A DNA stretch of 64,000 bases from Corythucha ciliata. Lineage: Eukaryota; Arthropoda; Insecta; Hemiptera; Tingidae. A program made the translations under genes and the position numbers. The stretch lies in the NCBI GenBank assembly GCA_038030265.1, contig CM075942.1, positions 12,916,029 through 12,980,028 of the forward strand, given 5' to 3'. This document shows positions 10,151-22,389 of this stretch, in pieces; position 1 is the stretch's first letter, and every line of letters starts with the position of its first letter. The notes under the pieces are model-generated. The model ran no database searches and was not told where the DNA came from. It saw only the letters and a program-made list of their open reading frames with translations.

Positions 10151-13100
10151 CGTTGTGGAGGAGGGGTAATTTTAAATTGTAAGCCCTCTAAGCCACACAG
10201 ACTTAGGCATGAACCGAGCACCGAAGCCTTGCTATGGCGGTTTTTTTGTGAGGAGGGGGCAGGGCTGTCAGCTCTTTTTGCCCCTGACACAAAGGAGTGG
10301 CCTCAGAGAGGAGGCTATAGGTGCTTGTTGAGAACTTAAAATCGACAGTTTACACCTCTGGAGAGGTCCTGACAGTGAGCTATTGGTCTCCTTGATGGAA
10401 GGGATACGTTTGATGGGCAATTTATAGACCAAATTAAAAGATTTGATCCAAAAGCATAAATTTCCGGGGAGAAAATTGTCAATTTTTGGTCCAAAACTCT
10501 GGAATATAATGGTTTAACAAAAGTTTTCCCAGTAGAGATAATAGTTTTAGATGGGCAACGACCCTTTCAACATAAATTCAGCTCCTGGGATGAATTGACG
10601 ATTTTCAGCTTCAATTTCTGAGTTTGTTAACTATAAGTTTCTCTTGTTGGGGATTCACCGCCGAATGTAAGCCTGCCCAATCCTAATGCCTGTAGAGCTC
10701 AATCCACGCACGTCTGCCTACGCTTCTGGACTGCCACACCTTTAAATGATCTACCCCGGCTACCACATTTTTTTTTTTTTTTTTTGCTTTAGTCTCGATA
10801 TAAACCACCTGTTCACCGATCCGCGAAAGAAAATATGCGATAAATGTGAACGATGTTATAACGACTCCCGGAAAACTTTAATTGAACGTGACATAATTCA
10901 GAGCGAGCTGATGTTCCCTTCGATGTTATCAGGCTGTAAAAATAGGCCGACCTGTTAATTTATCAGGCGCTAAATTTGGTATAAAAGAGTGAATATGATG
11001 GTGGAGGGGGGGAGGCTAATTAATTTGAAAAAATGTATGAAACGCGTGGAAAAAGAGATAAACGTTCCTCGCCTTTTTTATCTGATAAAAATAAGTAAAA
11101 AAAAAAAAAAAAAAAAACGCACACAGGAGGAAATAAAAGAAAAAAGTATGAGGCGGCAAACTGGAACTTACTTATATTCCGCTTCTTTTCTTTCTCTGTC
11201 CAAAGTGAAGTTTAATTACTCTGGTCGTTAAGAGGTGTGATAGAGGAGTTAGGGTGGAGGGGGGATCGGGTGCACAAGAAATTCCCGAAGCGAAGGAAGA
11301 AGGTTTTTGCTCGGCCCTTGCCACGCGGAGGGGACCGAAAATCCCGTGAAATTCAATTGGCCGTGACCCTTTTGAAAAAGGCCTGTATAATATAAAGGGC
11401 GTTGGGCTCCATGCTTAAAGTTTCACTTACGTGATGAGGGTTTTGAATTGGTGACTGGTGAGAGAGAGTGTGGTTGTTGGGAAGGGGGGTGGGGGATCGA
11501 ACCCACTGGTTGAATTTTTTCGAACTCGTATCTTCCTTTTTATATTTTTAATATTCTCTTGGCAACATTGCCCTTATAGGGAGGATACGTAAAAAAAAAG
11601 AGCGTGTTCAGGGTTGACGACGTGTTTAAACTTCTCTTCTTCCCTTAAATTCACCATCAGACGCAACATGTCAAATATTTTATGAACAGATTCTCCCCCT
11701 TCCCTCACCACACCAACATGCTCAGATCTAAATCTCTAGCCGCACGCGGCGGAACTTCTCAGTTTACTCCTCTGGCACCCTCACGTTTCCTTTCTTGGAT
11801 ATTATCCATAGTGTGACAACGATGTGGGTGTATTTGCTGCTCGTTAACCTGGAAAAGAGGGATCGTGTGGCTAATTATTTTGAACCTGAAATGATGAAGC
11901 GAGGGCTCTAATTAGGCCGTGAGACGTGAATCGATGAGCTTCTATAACGGAGAGCGTAAAGTCGCTTGGAAATGAAGTACTGCAGGCTAACCCTCCCACC
12001 CAAATCACTAGGACACTCTTTTTACTGCGCAGAAATGGACACTTTTTTGCGTAACGGTTAAAATTAAACTTTACGGGTTTAAAGTATAAGCGATTTTGAT
12101 CGGTGCAATGTTTTTTCCGTCTTTTCTCCCCCCCCCCCTGGTTCTTTCTCTTTCAACGAGGTCCAATTCGTAATCAGAAAGGCGTCTGCCTTATTAGGTT
12201 CGAGCCGCCGAGATACTTCACGTTAAACAAGTCCATTCACACCTCACCCACTCCTGTCACATTGCGATTTATAACAGGCCGCGTAAAGAGACCCCTCCCC
12301 TCAACCTTCCAAACCCCCTCAGCAGCACAGTCCATTACACCGTCACTCTTTGGATCTTTCTCTTTCACTTCAAACCCATCCAATTGTAAAACTAAACAAA
12401 CAATAAATTAGAATTCGCGACCCCCGTGAGGAGCTCGGCAATGAATTCAAAGAGCTCCCCACCCCCCTCCAAACCACTATTCTTCTTTTCCCAACATAAA
12501 GAGGTTCTTACTCTCGCTTCATACACATTGGATATCGCTTTCGTCGAAAACCTCCAAACGACGACTTCCTTTCCGCGACACTGTTCGAGGCCCCAGTCTG
12601 CCGCCTCCGTTTTTTTTTTTTTTTTTATAAGCACGCGTTCTATTACGAACGAGGTTTGCGTTTTTTTGTTGTGTGAGAAAGGCTCATGTTTTATTAATTT
12701 GCTTCCTCCCCAATCTATACCTATGGAAATCGTTTTCTGACAGGTTACATCACCTGAATTTTGAGAGCACCCCCTACCCACCCCCCAACACAGTGCGTTC
12801 ACCACCTATGGCCGAGTTGAAGCGATGAGTTTTATGAAAGATTGAAAGAAAGTGATAACTTTAACGGCGCGTGAGCGTTTAAAAAACAATGACAAAAAAA
12901 ATAAAGAATACACCGGCCCTGAATCACTCCACTTCGCGTCATCCAACGTTTTCAGTCGGGGGGGTTTGATAAGGGGGGCAGTGTGACTGTGAAGGGGGTG
13001 TGGGTAATGTTTAAAACAGCGTGCCACTGTATAATTGTGAGCGCGTATGTGTTAAAATGGAGAGACGATGGTTCCGAAAAGAGTAGGGGCTGGTGGGGGT

Positions 13101-14440
13101 GAGTGAAAAGGGAGGGAAAAAGGTTTACCCTTCGCATGGCTGCGAAACGCCTGCAGGGGTGAGTGAGACCGAGGACGTGATTAAATAGCCGGAGCCCAGC
13201 TGGGGATCCTTGGCCATTAGTCACGAGGGTGTCCAAAAACCCTCCCGCTTCACCGCCAACACTGCCACTCGCCTTCCTTTTACCCTTCGCGTCCCTTTTT
13301 GGATAAAGTCCGGGCTGACGCGCTTCGGTTACAGGATTAAACATAGGAGTTTTCATGGGAATACGCTGAGGCTTGGCCGTTGGGGAGGGAGGATATAATA
13401 AGTAGTGGATTAGACTAATTGATATTGGAATGAATGTGATGTAGAATAGGAGTGCGTGCACCGTGCCGTCCAGAAGGGGGATGTCATCTGTGTAATTACA
13501 GTTTCCCGAGCCTTTTTGCAGTCACACGTTGAATTCAAAGTCATGAGGGGCGAAACAAGCGCGAGTGCAAGTGAATTGGCTCGGAATAGGACGCGGGAAA
13601 AGGGGTGGTCGTAAATTATTGCTGGCAAAGGAGAGCGCGAGTAGATGGACTTGTTGTCAGTGATGAAGCATTTGGCAGGAGTGGCTTGGGACAATATTAT
13701 TAACAGATTTGACGATGCCATAATTCAGTTCACGACGCTCATTCAGAGTTACTATTTTTGTTGTTTTTTTGTTTCAGGTAAATTATTTCCCGAGTGGACT
13801 CCCAGAAAACACACAGCAACCGGTCGTTACTCAATAATTATTTGCATTCGGCCTAAATTGCAATGATGACTACCCAAACAGGCTGATAACCACCACAGTG
13901 GCATCCCCTCATCAGGAACTTACATTATCTTGGCCTTGAGCGACCAAAAATGGAAATTTGTAGCATTCCATGGGCTTTTCCCCCTGACTTCCAAACGTTG
14001 AAACGGGATCCTGAAAAACCAAAAATAAGGTATACGAAAGATGAGTCTTTATAATGGCACTCCAATCCGGGCGACCACCCGGCGGGCACTGTATCTCAGT
14101 AAAAAAAGGGGGGGGGGGAGGTGAGCGACAAAAATGGTCTAAAAACCACGTTTGATTCTTGATGTTAATAACCTGTTAAATAGCGTCATTAAACGTCCAA
14201 AGTGGATATTGTCGACATAAACCGGTTACTAACGTCATTATCCAGTACTTTTGGTTAATTTTGATAATTTCAAAATTACACAACAGTGTTGATAATGATA
14301 CTTCATGTTTAAGGTATCAATAATAACCGGTTATTCTCGTCAATACCCGAGCCTTGTTAGGTAATGTTGAGAGCTTATAGAAATCAACATTCGCAGATGA
14401 AGTGTGAAGCGCTAATTCACTACTAAAGCACTGCAGTTCA
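10151..14440. other. Spacer 2: no recognisable gene
   Basis: Mostly non-repetitive. T18 at 10768-10785, A21 at 11097-11117, T17 at 12610-12626, C11 at 12128-12138 and G11 at 14108-14118. The part 12100-13720 has fewer stop codons than its surroundings and several overlapping short frames on both strands (longest 169 codons at 12952-13461, minus). None shows a domain, and overlapping frames on both strands suggest composition, not genes. 14150-14345 is an AT-rich TAACCGGTTA-like patch similar to 1001-1265. Confidence 0.45.
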
Positions 14441-14444
14441 TGGC

Positions 14445-15688
14445 TCATACTAAAAAAGCGCCAATTTAGTGCATTTCATTTTGAAAATGCACAATATTCA
14501 TCTCGTCGTGATGGTGGCAAACATCGGTCATGACATGTTTTTTTATTTTTTATTCTTCATTCACAGCTAAAAGAATGAAAAATTGCTAATTCGGCATGAC
14601 TAAAATTAGGAAAAAGCGCTAATTTACCGATAGAACTGGGAAAATTTGCTCATTGATGGCTAAAATCGGGGAAAAGTCGGATTATCGGCAAAAAATTGGA
14701 AAATCGCTAATTACCAAAGGTAAAATGAAGAAAACTCGCTAGTTCACAGCAAAAATTTATAAAAAACCGCTAATACGCGGCCAAAATTGAAAAAAAAAAC
14801 GCTAACTCACGCAGCTATAATGCTGAAAAAAAGCTAACGCACGGTTAAAATGTCGAAAAGGCCAAATCGGGGCTTCCGATGGCAACATCGTGGCTGAAAG
14901 TGAACAAAATCGCCAACACGTGGGAAAAAATCGCTTATTCGCTGTTAAAGTTTTAGGAAAAAGCGCTAACTCATGGATAGAACTGGGAAACCCCGGTCAA
15001 CAGCGTCTACAATCAGGAAAAATATACAAATTCACGTGGAAACTTTAAAATCTCGCTAAACAACTGGTAAAATGAATAAAATCGCTAGTTCGTGTTGCTA
15101 AAATGGAGAAAAATCACTAATTCGTGGCTAAAATTAAGAAAAGTTGCTAATTCACGGCTAAAGTGGAAGAATGAGGTTAATTCACGGCTATATAATGTAA
15201 AAAAAACGCCAACTCACGGTTAAAATGTAAAAAACTTCAAATCAAGGCGTTCGAAGGTAACTTCGGGACTGAATGCGAACAAAATCGCTAACCCGTGGCT
15301 AAAAGAGGAATAAAAAAAAAAAAAAAAAAATCGCCGCTAAAATGAGGAAAAAGCGCAAATTCATAGATAGAACTGGGAAATAACGCTCATTAGCGGCTAA
15401 AATAAGAAGAAAAAGGAATTCATCGCAAAAAAAATGTAGCCGTTTTTAATCGATATTTAAGGGGCAAATGGAAGAATACAGCTATTTTGCGGCTAAAATG
15501 ACGACAACTCAATGATTGGCAGTCAAAAGGGGGACAAAATTGATAATTCGCGACTAAAATATGAGAAAATCGCTAATTTACAGCTTACGGCTAAAGTGGA
15601 GACAACCCGCTAATTTGAGGCTAAAATGGAGAAAAATTGTCAAGTCCTCGAAGCTCTAAAGTGTGGGGAAAAAGCAAATTCCGTGGGA
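14445..15688 (+). repeat. 30-bp satellite island 2, type A array
   Basis: Near-continuous units of about 30 bp with the core GCTAATTCRYGGCTAAAAT followed by GGAGAAAAA or similar. Examples lie at 15075-15200. Core variants are mainly TCGCGG, TCGTGG, TCACGG and TCATGG. An A19 tract lies at 15312-15330. Confidence 0.8.
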
Positions 15689-15963
15689 GCCGGGTTCCAA
15701 ACTCGGCAGGTGCCAAAGCCTTCTTTGGGCTCATACGCCGTACCCTGATCCAACTGTGCTCTTCAAACCCATACTACGCGGGCGTTTCGGTCGGTGCGCG
15801 GTTTGTTGAACGCACACAGCCAGGAACGCCCAAACGAAGCCGAGTGGGCCGTGTCACACAGCTCGCGCCGCTGTCTTATAGCGAAATGGGCAATAAATAG
15901 CTAGATTCGAACCCGGGCCCACTGCGAAGCCAGTATTGTGTCCATTACACCATCGAGGCGCGC
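15689..15963 (-). mobile_element. tRNA-derived SINE, family 2, most complete copy
   Basis: On the minus strand the element begins with a tRNA-like head (15963 to about 15899). Box A-like TGGTGTAATGG is the reverse of 15942-15952, and box B GGTTCGAATC is the reverse of 15904-15913. The D-arm and the CTGGCTTCGCAG arm recall tRNA-Glu, with deletions. The body runs to about 15689 and contains AAACGCCCGC and GAGCCCAAAGAAGGC. It aligns along most of its length with 36996-37216. It interrupts a type A satellite island, so it inserted after the array formed. No poly(A) tail is visible at this copy. Confidence 0.7.
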
Positions 15964-17190
15964 TAAAATATGCTAATTCGTGGCTAAATGTGAAAGAATC
16001 CCAAGTGAAAGATTCGCCCGGGCGGAGGCGCCAAATCTCCAAGACCGTCAGTGCCCGCGAAATTCATTTCCAACTGAATAAACCCCGCGAAATTCACGTT
16101 TTCCAGTGAATATTAACCCCGGGAAACTGGTTTTTTGAACAGCCAAACCGGCAAATTATTTTTTAAAGAGCGAAACCCACGCAATTGCGGTTTTTGGTGA
16201 GTGAACCCCGGAAATTTTGTTTTCGGTGAATTAAAGCCGCAAAATTATTATTATTATTTTTATTAAACTCAACGAAGTTCGTGTTTTCCAAGACTAAATA
16301 CCGCGAAATTGTTTTTAAAATAACTAAATTCACTAAATTTGTGCGTTCAACGACAAAATCCTACGAAATTTGTTTTTTTGAAAAACCTAACACACATAAT
16401 TTTATTTGTATTCGTGAATAAGCCAAGCGAAACAGGGTTTCTCAATTGTTAAAACACTGCGAAATTGGTTTTCCGAAGAGCGAACACTGTCAAGTTGGTT
16501 TTCGGGTGAGCAAAACCCGCGAAATTAATTTTCCAGTGAATATAAACACCGTGATTTTCTTTTTCGAGTGAAATAACCGTTAAATATTCCCGCTAATTTG
16601 TTTTTTTCAGTGAATAAACACGAAATGCGCTTTAAAGTGAATAATCGCCCGAAAATTGGTTGTTCAGAGAATAAATCCTGCGAAATTTATTTTTATTTTA
16701 TTACGTTTTATTTTAATTGTTATTTTCTCAATGAACAAACTCCACGAAAGTGGTTTTCCAAAGACGGAATCCGGAAAAATTGGTTTTGAAGATAACCGAA
16801 TTTCACAAAAATGGTTCCTTTGACGACTAAATCTTACGAAATCGGTTATTTGAAAAGCCAATCCCACATATTCAACTATTGAGTGAATAAAGCTCGTGAT
16901 AATGTGTCTTTTAAGGGAACAAACCCATCGAAATTGATTTTCACAGCGAATAGATCTCACAAAATTGATCTTTTTATAACAGCCAAACCAGCAAGATCGT
17001 GATTTGAGTGAGATAACCCTGTGAATTTTGTTTTTTGAAGAGCTTAATCCTCGAAATGGATGTTTTTGATATCTAAAACCGTGAGAATGGGCTTTTCAAG
17101 AGCTAAATTTTGTTTTCTGAACGACCCAAAGCCGCGAAATTTGTTTTTTTGGATGAAACAACTCTGAAATTTCACCATCATTGATCCACC
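15964..17190 (+). repeat. 30-bp satellite island 2, type A remnant then type B array
   Basis: 16060-17160 is one of the clearest type B arrays: CGCGAAATTGGTTTTTC-like cores, each followed by GAGTGAATAAACCC or AAGAGCCAAACC, at about 30-bp spacing. 16005-16054 carries a module (GAAAGATTCGCCCG then GGCGCCAAATCTCCAAG) also found at 31960-32003. Confidence 0.75.
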
Positions 17191-20100
17191 CTCCCCCCCG
17201 CCAACGAAGGTCCTTCACTCTAGCTCCATTTCTTTGGAAAAGCCGCCGATTTCTGTTTCATGGGAATGATTTCTGTTCAAGGCGATTGACCCAAATTAGT
17301 GTTTTTAGTTCATTAAAATAGCTCAAATCGCTGTTCACAGCGCATTTCCTCAATTTTAACCGGGGAGTTAGCCTACAGAAATACTCCAAAACGCAGTTTC
17401 TAGCCCAGTTCGGCAACTCTTCAACCTGTTGACTCTTTCCAAACTATCTTCGTCTCTTCGTCTTTTACTTAAATTGAAAGAAATCTTGTGAATTGACGGA
17501 GCATTCATGAGGGGGGGGGGGAGGTAACGTCATGACTTTCAAGCTTACGTTAGGTCCCAAGTTTGTCCAGGGAACATGTTTTTGTCGTTAAACCAGCGAA
17601 AATAACTTGATTAGTTGTCCCAGACCACCGAAATGAGTGTGGTCGAGACAAGTCCACGGAGCGCAGGCTCGCCCGCTCAAACGGGAGCCATCTTCCCATT
17701 TTGTCCCCCTCCACATATTCTCTCTCCGAGACGTACAGTCCCACTTTGAAATATGAGAGCGGGAGCCAGTATCATCGCCACCACCCATTTTTTCCCTTCC
17801 ATGCCGCTTGGTGGATCTCCTGTCGAGATGATTGTTATCTGCCGCCCAGGGATTATTTTAATTTGTTTTTTTGTTGTTTTTTTTAAGTTTACGAAATACG
17901 TAGTACACGGGTCCCACGTAGGAACCGTCTTTTGTCTTTAAAATTTAAATTAGCGGCCCTCTTTTGATTAATCTCTCCCCCCTCACCATAACCCACCTAA
18001 CTGTTCATCCCATCCACCCGAAATGAAAAATTGCTTGCAGGAGCTTCACCCGACGCGAAAATAATTGGATCTGCACCGAAACAAGAGGGGGTTTGAAAAG
18101 TAGTGAGGGGGGGGGGGAGAAAAAAGAGTTAAAAGTCCGCAACGGGAAAAAGAAAGGAAAGAAATACCGCGGTTGAAGTGGGATTGCCTTTTGGTAATGA
18201 AGGTTGATCCTGGGCAATTTCCTGTTACACGTTTTGAAGACTAAGGGGTGCAGGTGGAAAGCTACTACTGTGGTTGTGAAAGTGGCGGGATGGCGAGGAG
18301 CAATTCAAATCAAGACCAAAAGTACTGATGGGTGATGGTGGTGGTGCTGCCGGTTGGGGATGGTGAGGCGATGAAGAAAACGAAGAAGAAAAAGCAGAAA
18401 AGAATGGAAAACGCCACCCCTCCACCATACCAATCCCTTTACTTTCCTCGAGAGTCATGCTCGGGGTCGTATCTCACGGTGAATTTACGATCCGCGATAC
18501 GACAAGGAAATTGCGAGAATAAGGTAGGACGTTTGGTTGGTTTGGAAAGGGCGGGTGGGGTAGGGGGTCTGAGGCCCTTGGAGAAGTGCGACCGAGAGGC
18601 AAAGCAACCCCCTGCTTCTTTGCTCTGCCGCGAAAGTAATCTATCTTTGTTGTCCGTAGGGCGAAGAAAAAAAAAGGAGTTTTTCGGGAGAAAAAGTAGG
18701 AAAAAGCTTGGGATAAAATGGAAAGAGAAGGGAGATGGATGGAAAAAAAGGGATAGAGCAATTTAGAGTCTAACAAGATGAATGGCCGGCCAGGAAAAGA
18801 ATTCGAGGGTGGAATTTGTCTGCATTCTGCAAAGAACAGTATTGCCCGGTTTCATCCCCTCGCCACCTTATTGTAAGGAGGAAGTCTTATCAGAATCCAG
18901 AGATACATAGTGGTGGGGAGGGGAGAAACCTTAACAACCTTTTGTGGTGGAATCACCAATCAGAAGACTCATCTGAATGATTCACGCTCTTTAATTCACC
19001 TAAAACTCGTGCCCAGAAAATGAAAAGGACGAGCCTCTCAAAAGACACGCACACTCACGAATGCCATGAATGCCACTGAATCATCCAAATATATAGAAAA
19101 AAGAGGGGGAGGATCGTCCCTTGAGAATGAAAAATCCTCCCCCGCCCAACCAACAGCACCTTTTATGTAATACACTTCATCCCTCAGCGCTTCCTTCCTT
19201 TTTTTTGCCCGGCCCTGGAATAAGTGCGAATTCTTCGTCGAATTAAATTTTTTTTTCGGGAAGCCCTTTTATTCACCCCATGGGGCAGTTTTAGGATCTT
19301 GGGACGCGGAGTTGGAAAGAAGTGGGACCCCCCGCCCCCATTACTTCCTTTCCCTACCGCGTCTCTTTAACCAACATTCATCCAAGAGGGTGTCCTATGG
19401 TGTGAGAGAGTGTGAGAGAGAGGAATGTCTAACCCTGAGCGCCTCCGCTGAGAGATATATTGAGCAGTGGGGCCGCAGAATAATTAAATGGAAAGCAGGT
19501 GGGGGTGGCAATGTGTTTCATTTGATCTACGGCTGGACGGGATGGGAGAGAGAGAGAGATAGAGTGAGAGAGGGGGTGTGAGGATTTTGCCTGTGGAAGG
19601 GAGGCATTTGCGTGGATGGAATACGCATTTGCCTCGAAAAGCTTTATTCTTTATGAGTTCTTCAATCGTTCAGTTTTTTAATTTTCTATAGGTAGTCCTT
19701 TCATTTTTAAGACACTATAAGCAAGATATTTCAGCCTAAATCCACCCCAGGGGCCATGGAAATATGGATTGCTGCCGGATTCTGGCCTTGGAGCTGTCAA
19801 TTTGAGCACCTGGATACCAGCAGTGCCAAACGCATCTTTGAGTGCTAAAACATAATCCTTCCCCCTCCGACCTAGAAAACTGAGAAATTGAAGAAGGATA
19901 ATCCGTCATTATAGACTCCCCATCGCCTAACAGTCACAAGCACACGTGACGCACCTCGATGTGGCTCAAGAAGCCTAAAGAGGCACATTCACTCCTCACC
20001 TCTATGACCTCAACGAAGATTTTTGCAGCGTGAGAGCTCTCCTCCTCTGGCTTTAATTGAAAAGTTTTTAATTTTCGTCCTAGAGAATTAGCTGAAATTA

Positions 20101-21690
20101 TGATAAACTAACAAACTTCAGAGAAAGTTTTTCAGAGCCACAACTTCCTAGCCGTGGGAAGAGTTGCTTGTTTTTAAGAGAGAAAAAAAAACAAACAAAC
20201 AAGCAACCAAGTATTGTTGAGCCTGTTATACACTCAACCGTGCCGCAACATCCCAACGCTGGTTGTTGTTGATGGGATGAAAGGTTGGTGTCGGAGTGGG
20301 GGGGGGGTTAGAATTTTAATTTATCCCTTCACCTCAACTCTTTAAAAACACACAGATGGACTTCTTCGCTCCTCGCATTTCAAGGCGAGACTTTCTGGAA
20401 AGATAACACGGGTAAAAACTGTGTGAGAGAACGAGAAACTCACTGTTTTTATAGGGAAGGAAAACATTGCTCTTAATTAAAACGCGGCAAAAGCTGTCCC
20501 TTCCTTCTTCTCCCACGTCTTGGTGCTCTATAGAAAACATGACGTTGTTTGTTTTGTTTTTTTACACCACACGTGAACATCCTCATGGGATAATCTTCAA
20601 AGATTTGTAGCATAACGCTCTAAATTATTTCATCACTCTTAAAATTGTTAACGGAAATTATTAAAACCAATTCGGATACGCCGTGTGGGGGAGGAGGGAA
20701 CTAGTGGAATTTCACAATTGAAAAAACTGGCACCTTACCACCACGTTGTTCCCCAGCAAAGGGGCGAGCCAGGTTGGTTGCCATCAGCTCAACTGAGTAA
20801 TTTCACAACAGCAATAACACTCATAATTAACTGTTTAATCCCCCGCCCCCGACGATCACTCTTAATAATCGCTCTTTAGAAATCACGTAGAAGTACTTTT
20901 CAACATGAGCGAGCCACCTAAAAAAAGTGGTAGATTTTGGCGCGTTTATAAGGTGATGCCAATTCATTCAATTCCTCCCCCTCCCCTGAACCACTGATAC
21001 CGCTTTTATCATTATAAAACAATTTGTTTTATTCCGAGAGAACTCGTTTTGCCACCAGGCCACCGGCTTTTTATTCATTTTTTTTTTTTAGGGCCAGGTA
21101 GATCCACACCTTCAAGATCGGGCGGTCGTGAGGGACATTGTCTATCCTTTTTTGACCTCACCGAAACCTGTTTCCCCCACGTCAAGGACGAAAATACCCA
21201 TTGTGGGGTAATAGCGAGGAGAACCCACTTTTGTGGTGTTCAAACGTGGCCTTGACTGATGAGCCTACTGGCCTGCGTTCAATATTTGAATACGGATGTT
21301 TGTGACAAGGTGCGTGGGGGAGGGGGGCTGACCTGGAATGTTTTTTTTGTGTGTGTGTTTAAAAAAAAAAAAAAAAGATAAAAAACTGGTTCTGGTGGCT
21401 CGTCGTCCAAGGTAATACATCGAGTGACGTCAAAAATGATAAATTCAAGGCCAACGTCTCTTTAATTCAAGGACAACGACGCATCACGTGCCTTGAAATC
21501 ATGAATTCTCAACCCAGCGGAATTCGTAGGATGGGCCGCACCGTTTTCCTAAACGCTACAACTCGAATTTTAGCGAGAATAAACACACGGAAGACAGTGA
21601 TTTCTATTCGGCAGCTGGCGGTCGGAAAAATTGCCCCAGTTTTGAGTAAACGCTAACAGTGTGCGACTTCACCCAAGAACAGATGGACTG
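17191..21690. other. Spacer 3: no recognisable gene
   Basis: Contains G11 tracts at 17511-17521 and 18107-18117, G10 at 20298-20307, a purine-rich tract at about 18370-18410, GA repeats at about 19395-19420 and 19540-19575, and A16 at 21361-21376. Open frames reach 144 codons (18332-18766), but they are low-complexity Lys/Arg-rich translations of purine tracts. No gene call is supported. Confidence 0.45.
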
Positions 21691-21775
21691 TTTATTTATT
21701 TATTTATTTATTTATTTATTTTTTCTTTCTTTCTTTCTTCCTTTTTCTTTCTTCATTTTTCTTTCTTTCTCCCTT
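21691..21775. repeat. (TTTA)n then (TTTC)n microsatellite
   Basis: About seven TTTA units from 21691 are followed by imperfect TTTC/TTCC units to about 21775. Confidence 0.9.
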
Positions 21776-21904
21776 TTTGGGTGGCATCGGTACACCCTTG
21801 CGCATGAAACCTCAGAGACTCAGTGAATGTAGTGCTTTTTGCAAACAGTAGCTTTTATTCTATAATCCATAATATTACTTTTCGTGGTACTGTGACTAAA
21901 GTGT

Positions 21905-22235
21905 CATTTTAGCCACTATTTTGGAGATAAAGCAACAGTCTAAAGTTGCATTTTAGCCACTGTTTTGAAGAGAAGCGAAACTGAGGTTATCAGACTGCAT
22001 CACTGCGAGTTTCACAGCCTTTCAGTGAGTGAGATGTGAGTTTTCGACGTCATGAAAGGTGTTCGCGATGATTGAGAAATTCTCCCTGCACTTTTTCTCC
22101 CTGGCCCGATGGACGAGTTCGCAACTTTCTGCTAAAGTCGTCTGTCGTCGCGCGAAAAATAGCGTACGCAACTCGTGGAAAAGTGGATTTTACCTGCTCA
22201 GGTAAAATCACACTTTATCCACTCGTTCTATAATA
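21905..22235 (-). mobile_element. Dispersed repeat R, copy 2
   Basis: Reverse-complement partner of 9097-9430 (see that entry for shared landmarks). Its own feature is a 10-bp inverted repeat, GATTTTACCT at 22186-22195 and AGGTAAAATC at 22200-22209, with a 4-nt loop. It sits at the inner edge of the sequence shared with copy 1, where copy 1 has a different palindrome. About 9.6% of this window separates the SINE-bearing island from this copy; the copies lie 12.5 kb apart in opposite orientation. Confidence 0.65.
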
Positions 22236-22389
22236 TACTATTCCTCACTTAACTCGTCAGAGAAAGAGAGGCTCGAGGCTTATTTCCTATCGAACATGTT
22301 TGTGAACCCATTTGCAATCTATTTAAGTCCTATAGCGTACCGAGGAAGTGACGAGAGGGGCCAACCGATCTCAGAGGACGCCCAAAAAG
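22236..22389. other. Short unassigned junction
   Basis: Non-repetitive link between repeat R and satellite island 3. Nothing recognised. Confidence 0.3.

Noticed and set aside
11488..11510. Box B-like GGGTTCGATCC on the minus strand
   Set aside because: No box A or cloverleaf around it, and it sits in a G-rich low-complexity stretch.
12952..13461. 169-codon open frame on the minus strand with a hydrophobic N-terminus
   Set aside because: No domain or family resemblance. Other short frames overlap on both strands in the same low-stop region, which points to base composition. Nothing supports a promoter or splice sites.
13645..13866. Protein-like 73-codon frame with a splice-acceptor-like TTTGTTTCAG inside
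   Set aside because: Too short to judge, no family resemblance, and poly(T)/TTTCAG combinations are common here by composition.
18332..18776. Lys/Arg-rich frame of 144 codons (plus) and opposing 100-codon frame (minus)
   Set aside because: Both are translations of a purine-rich low-complexity tract.
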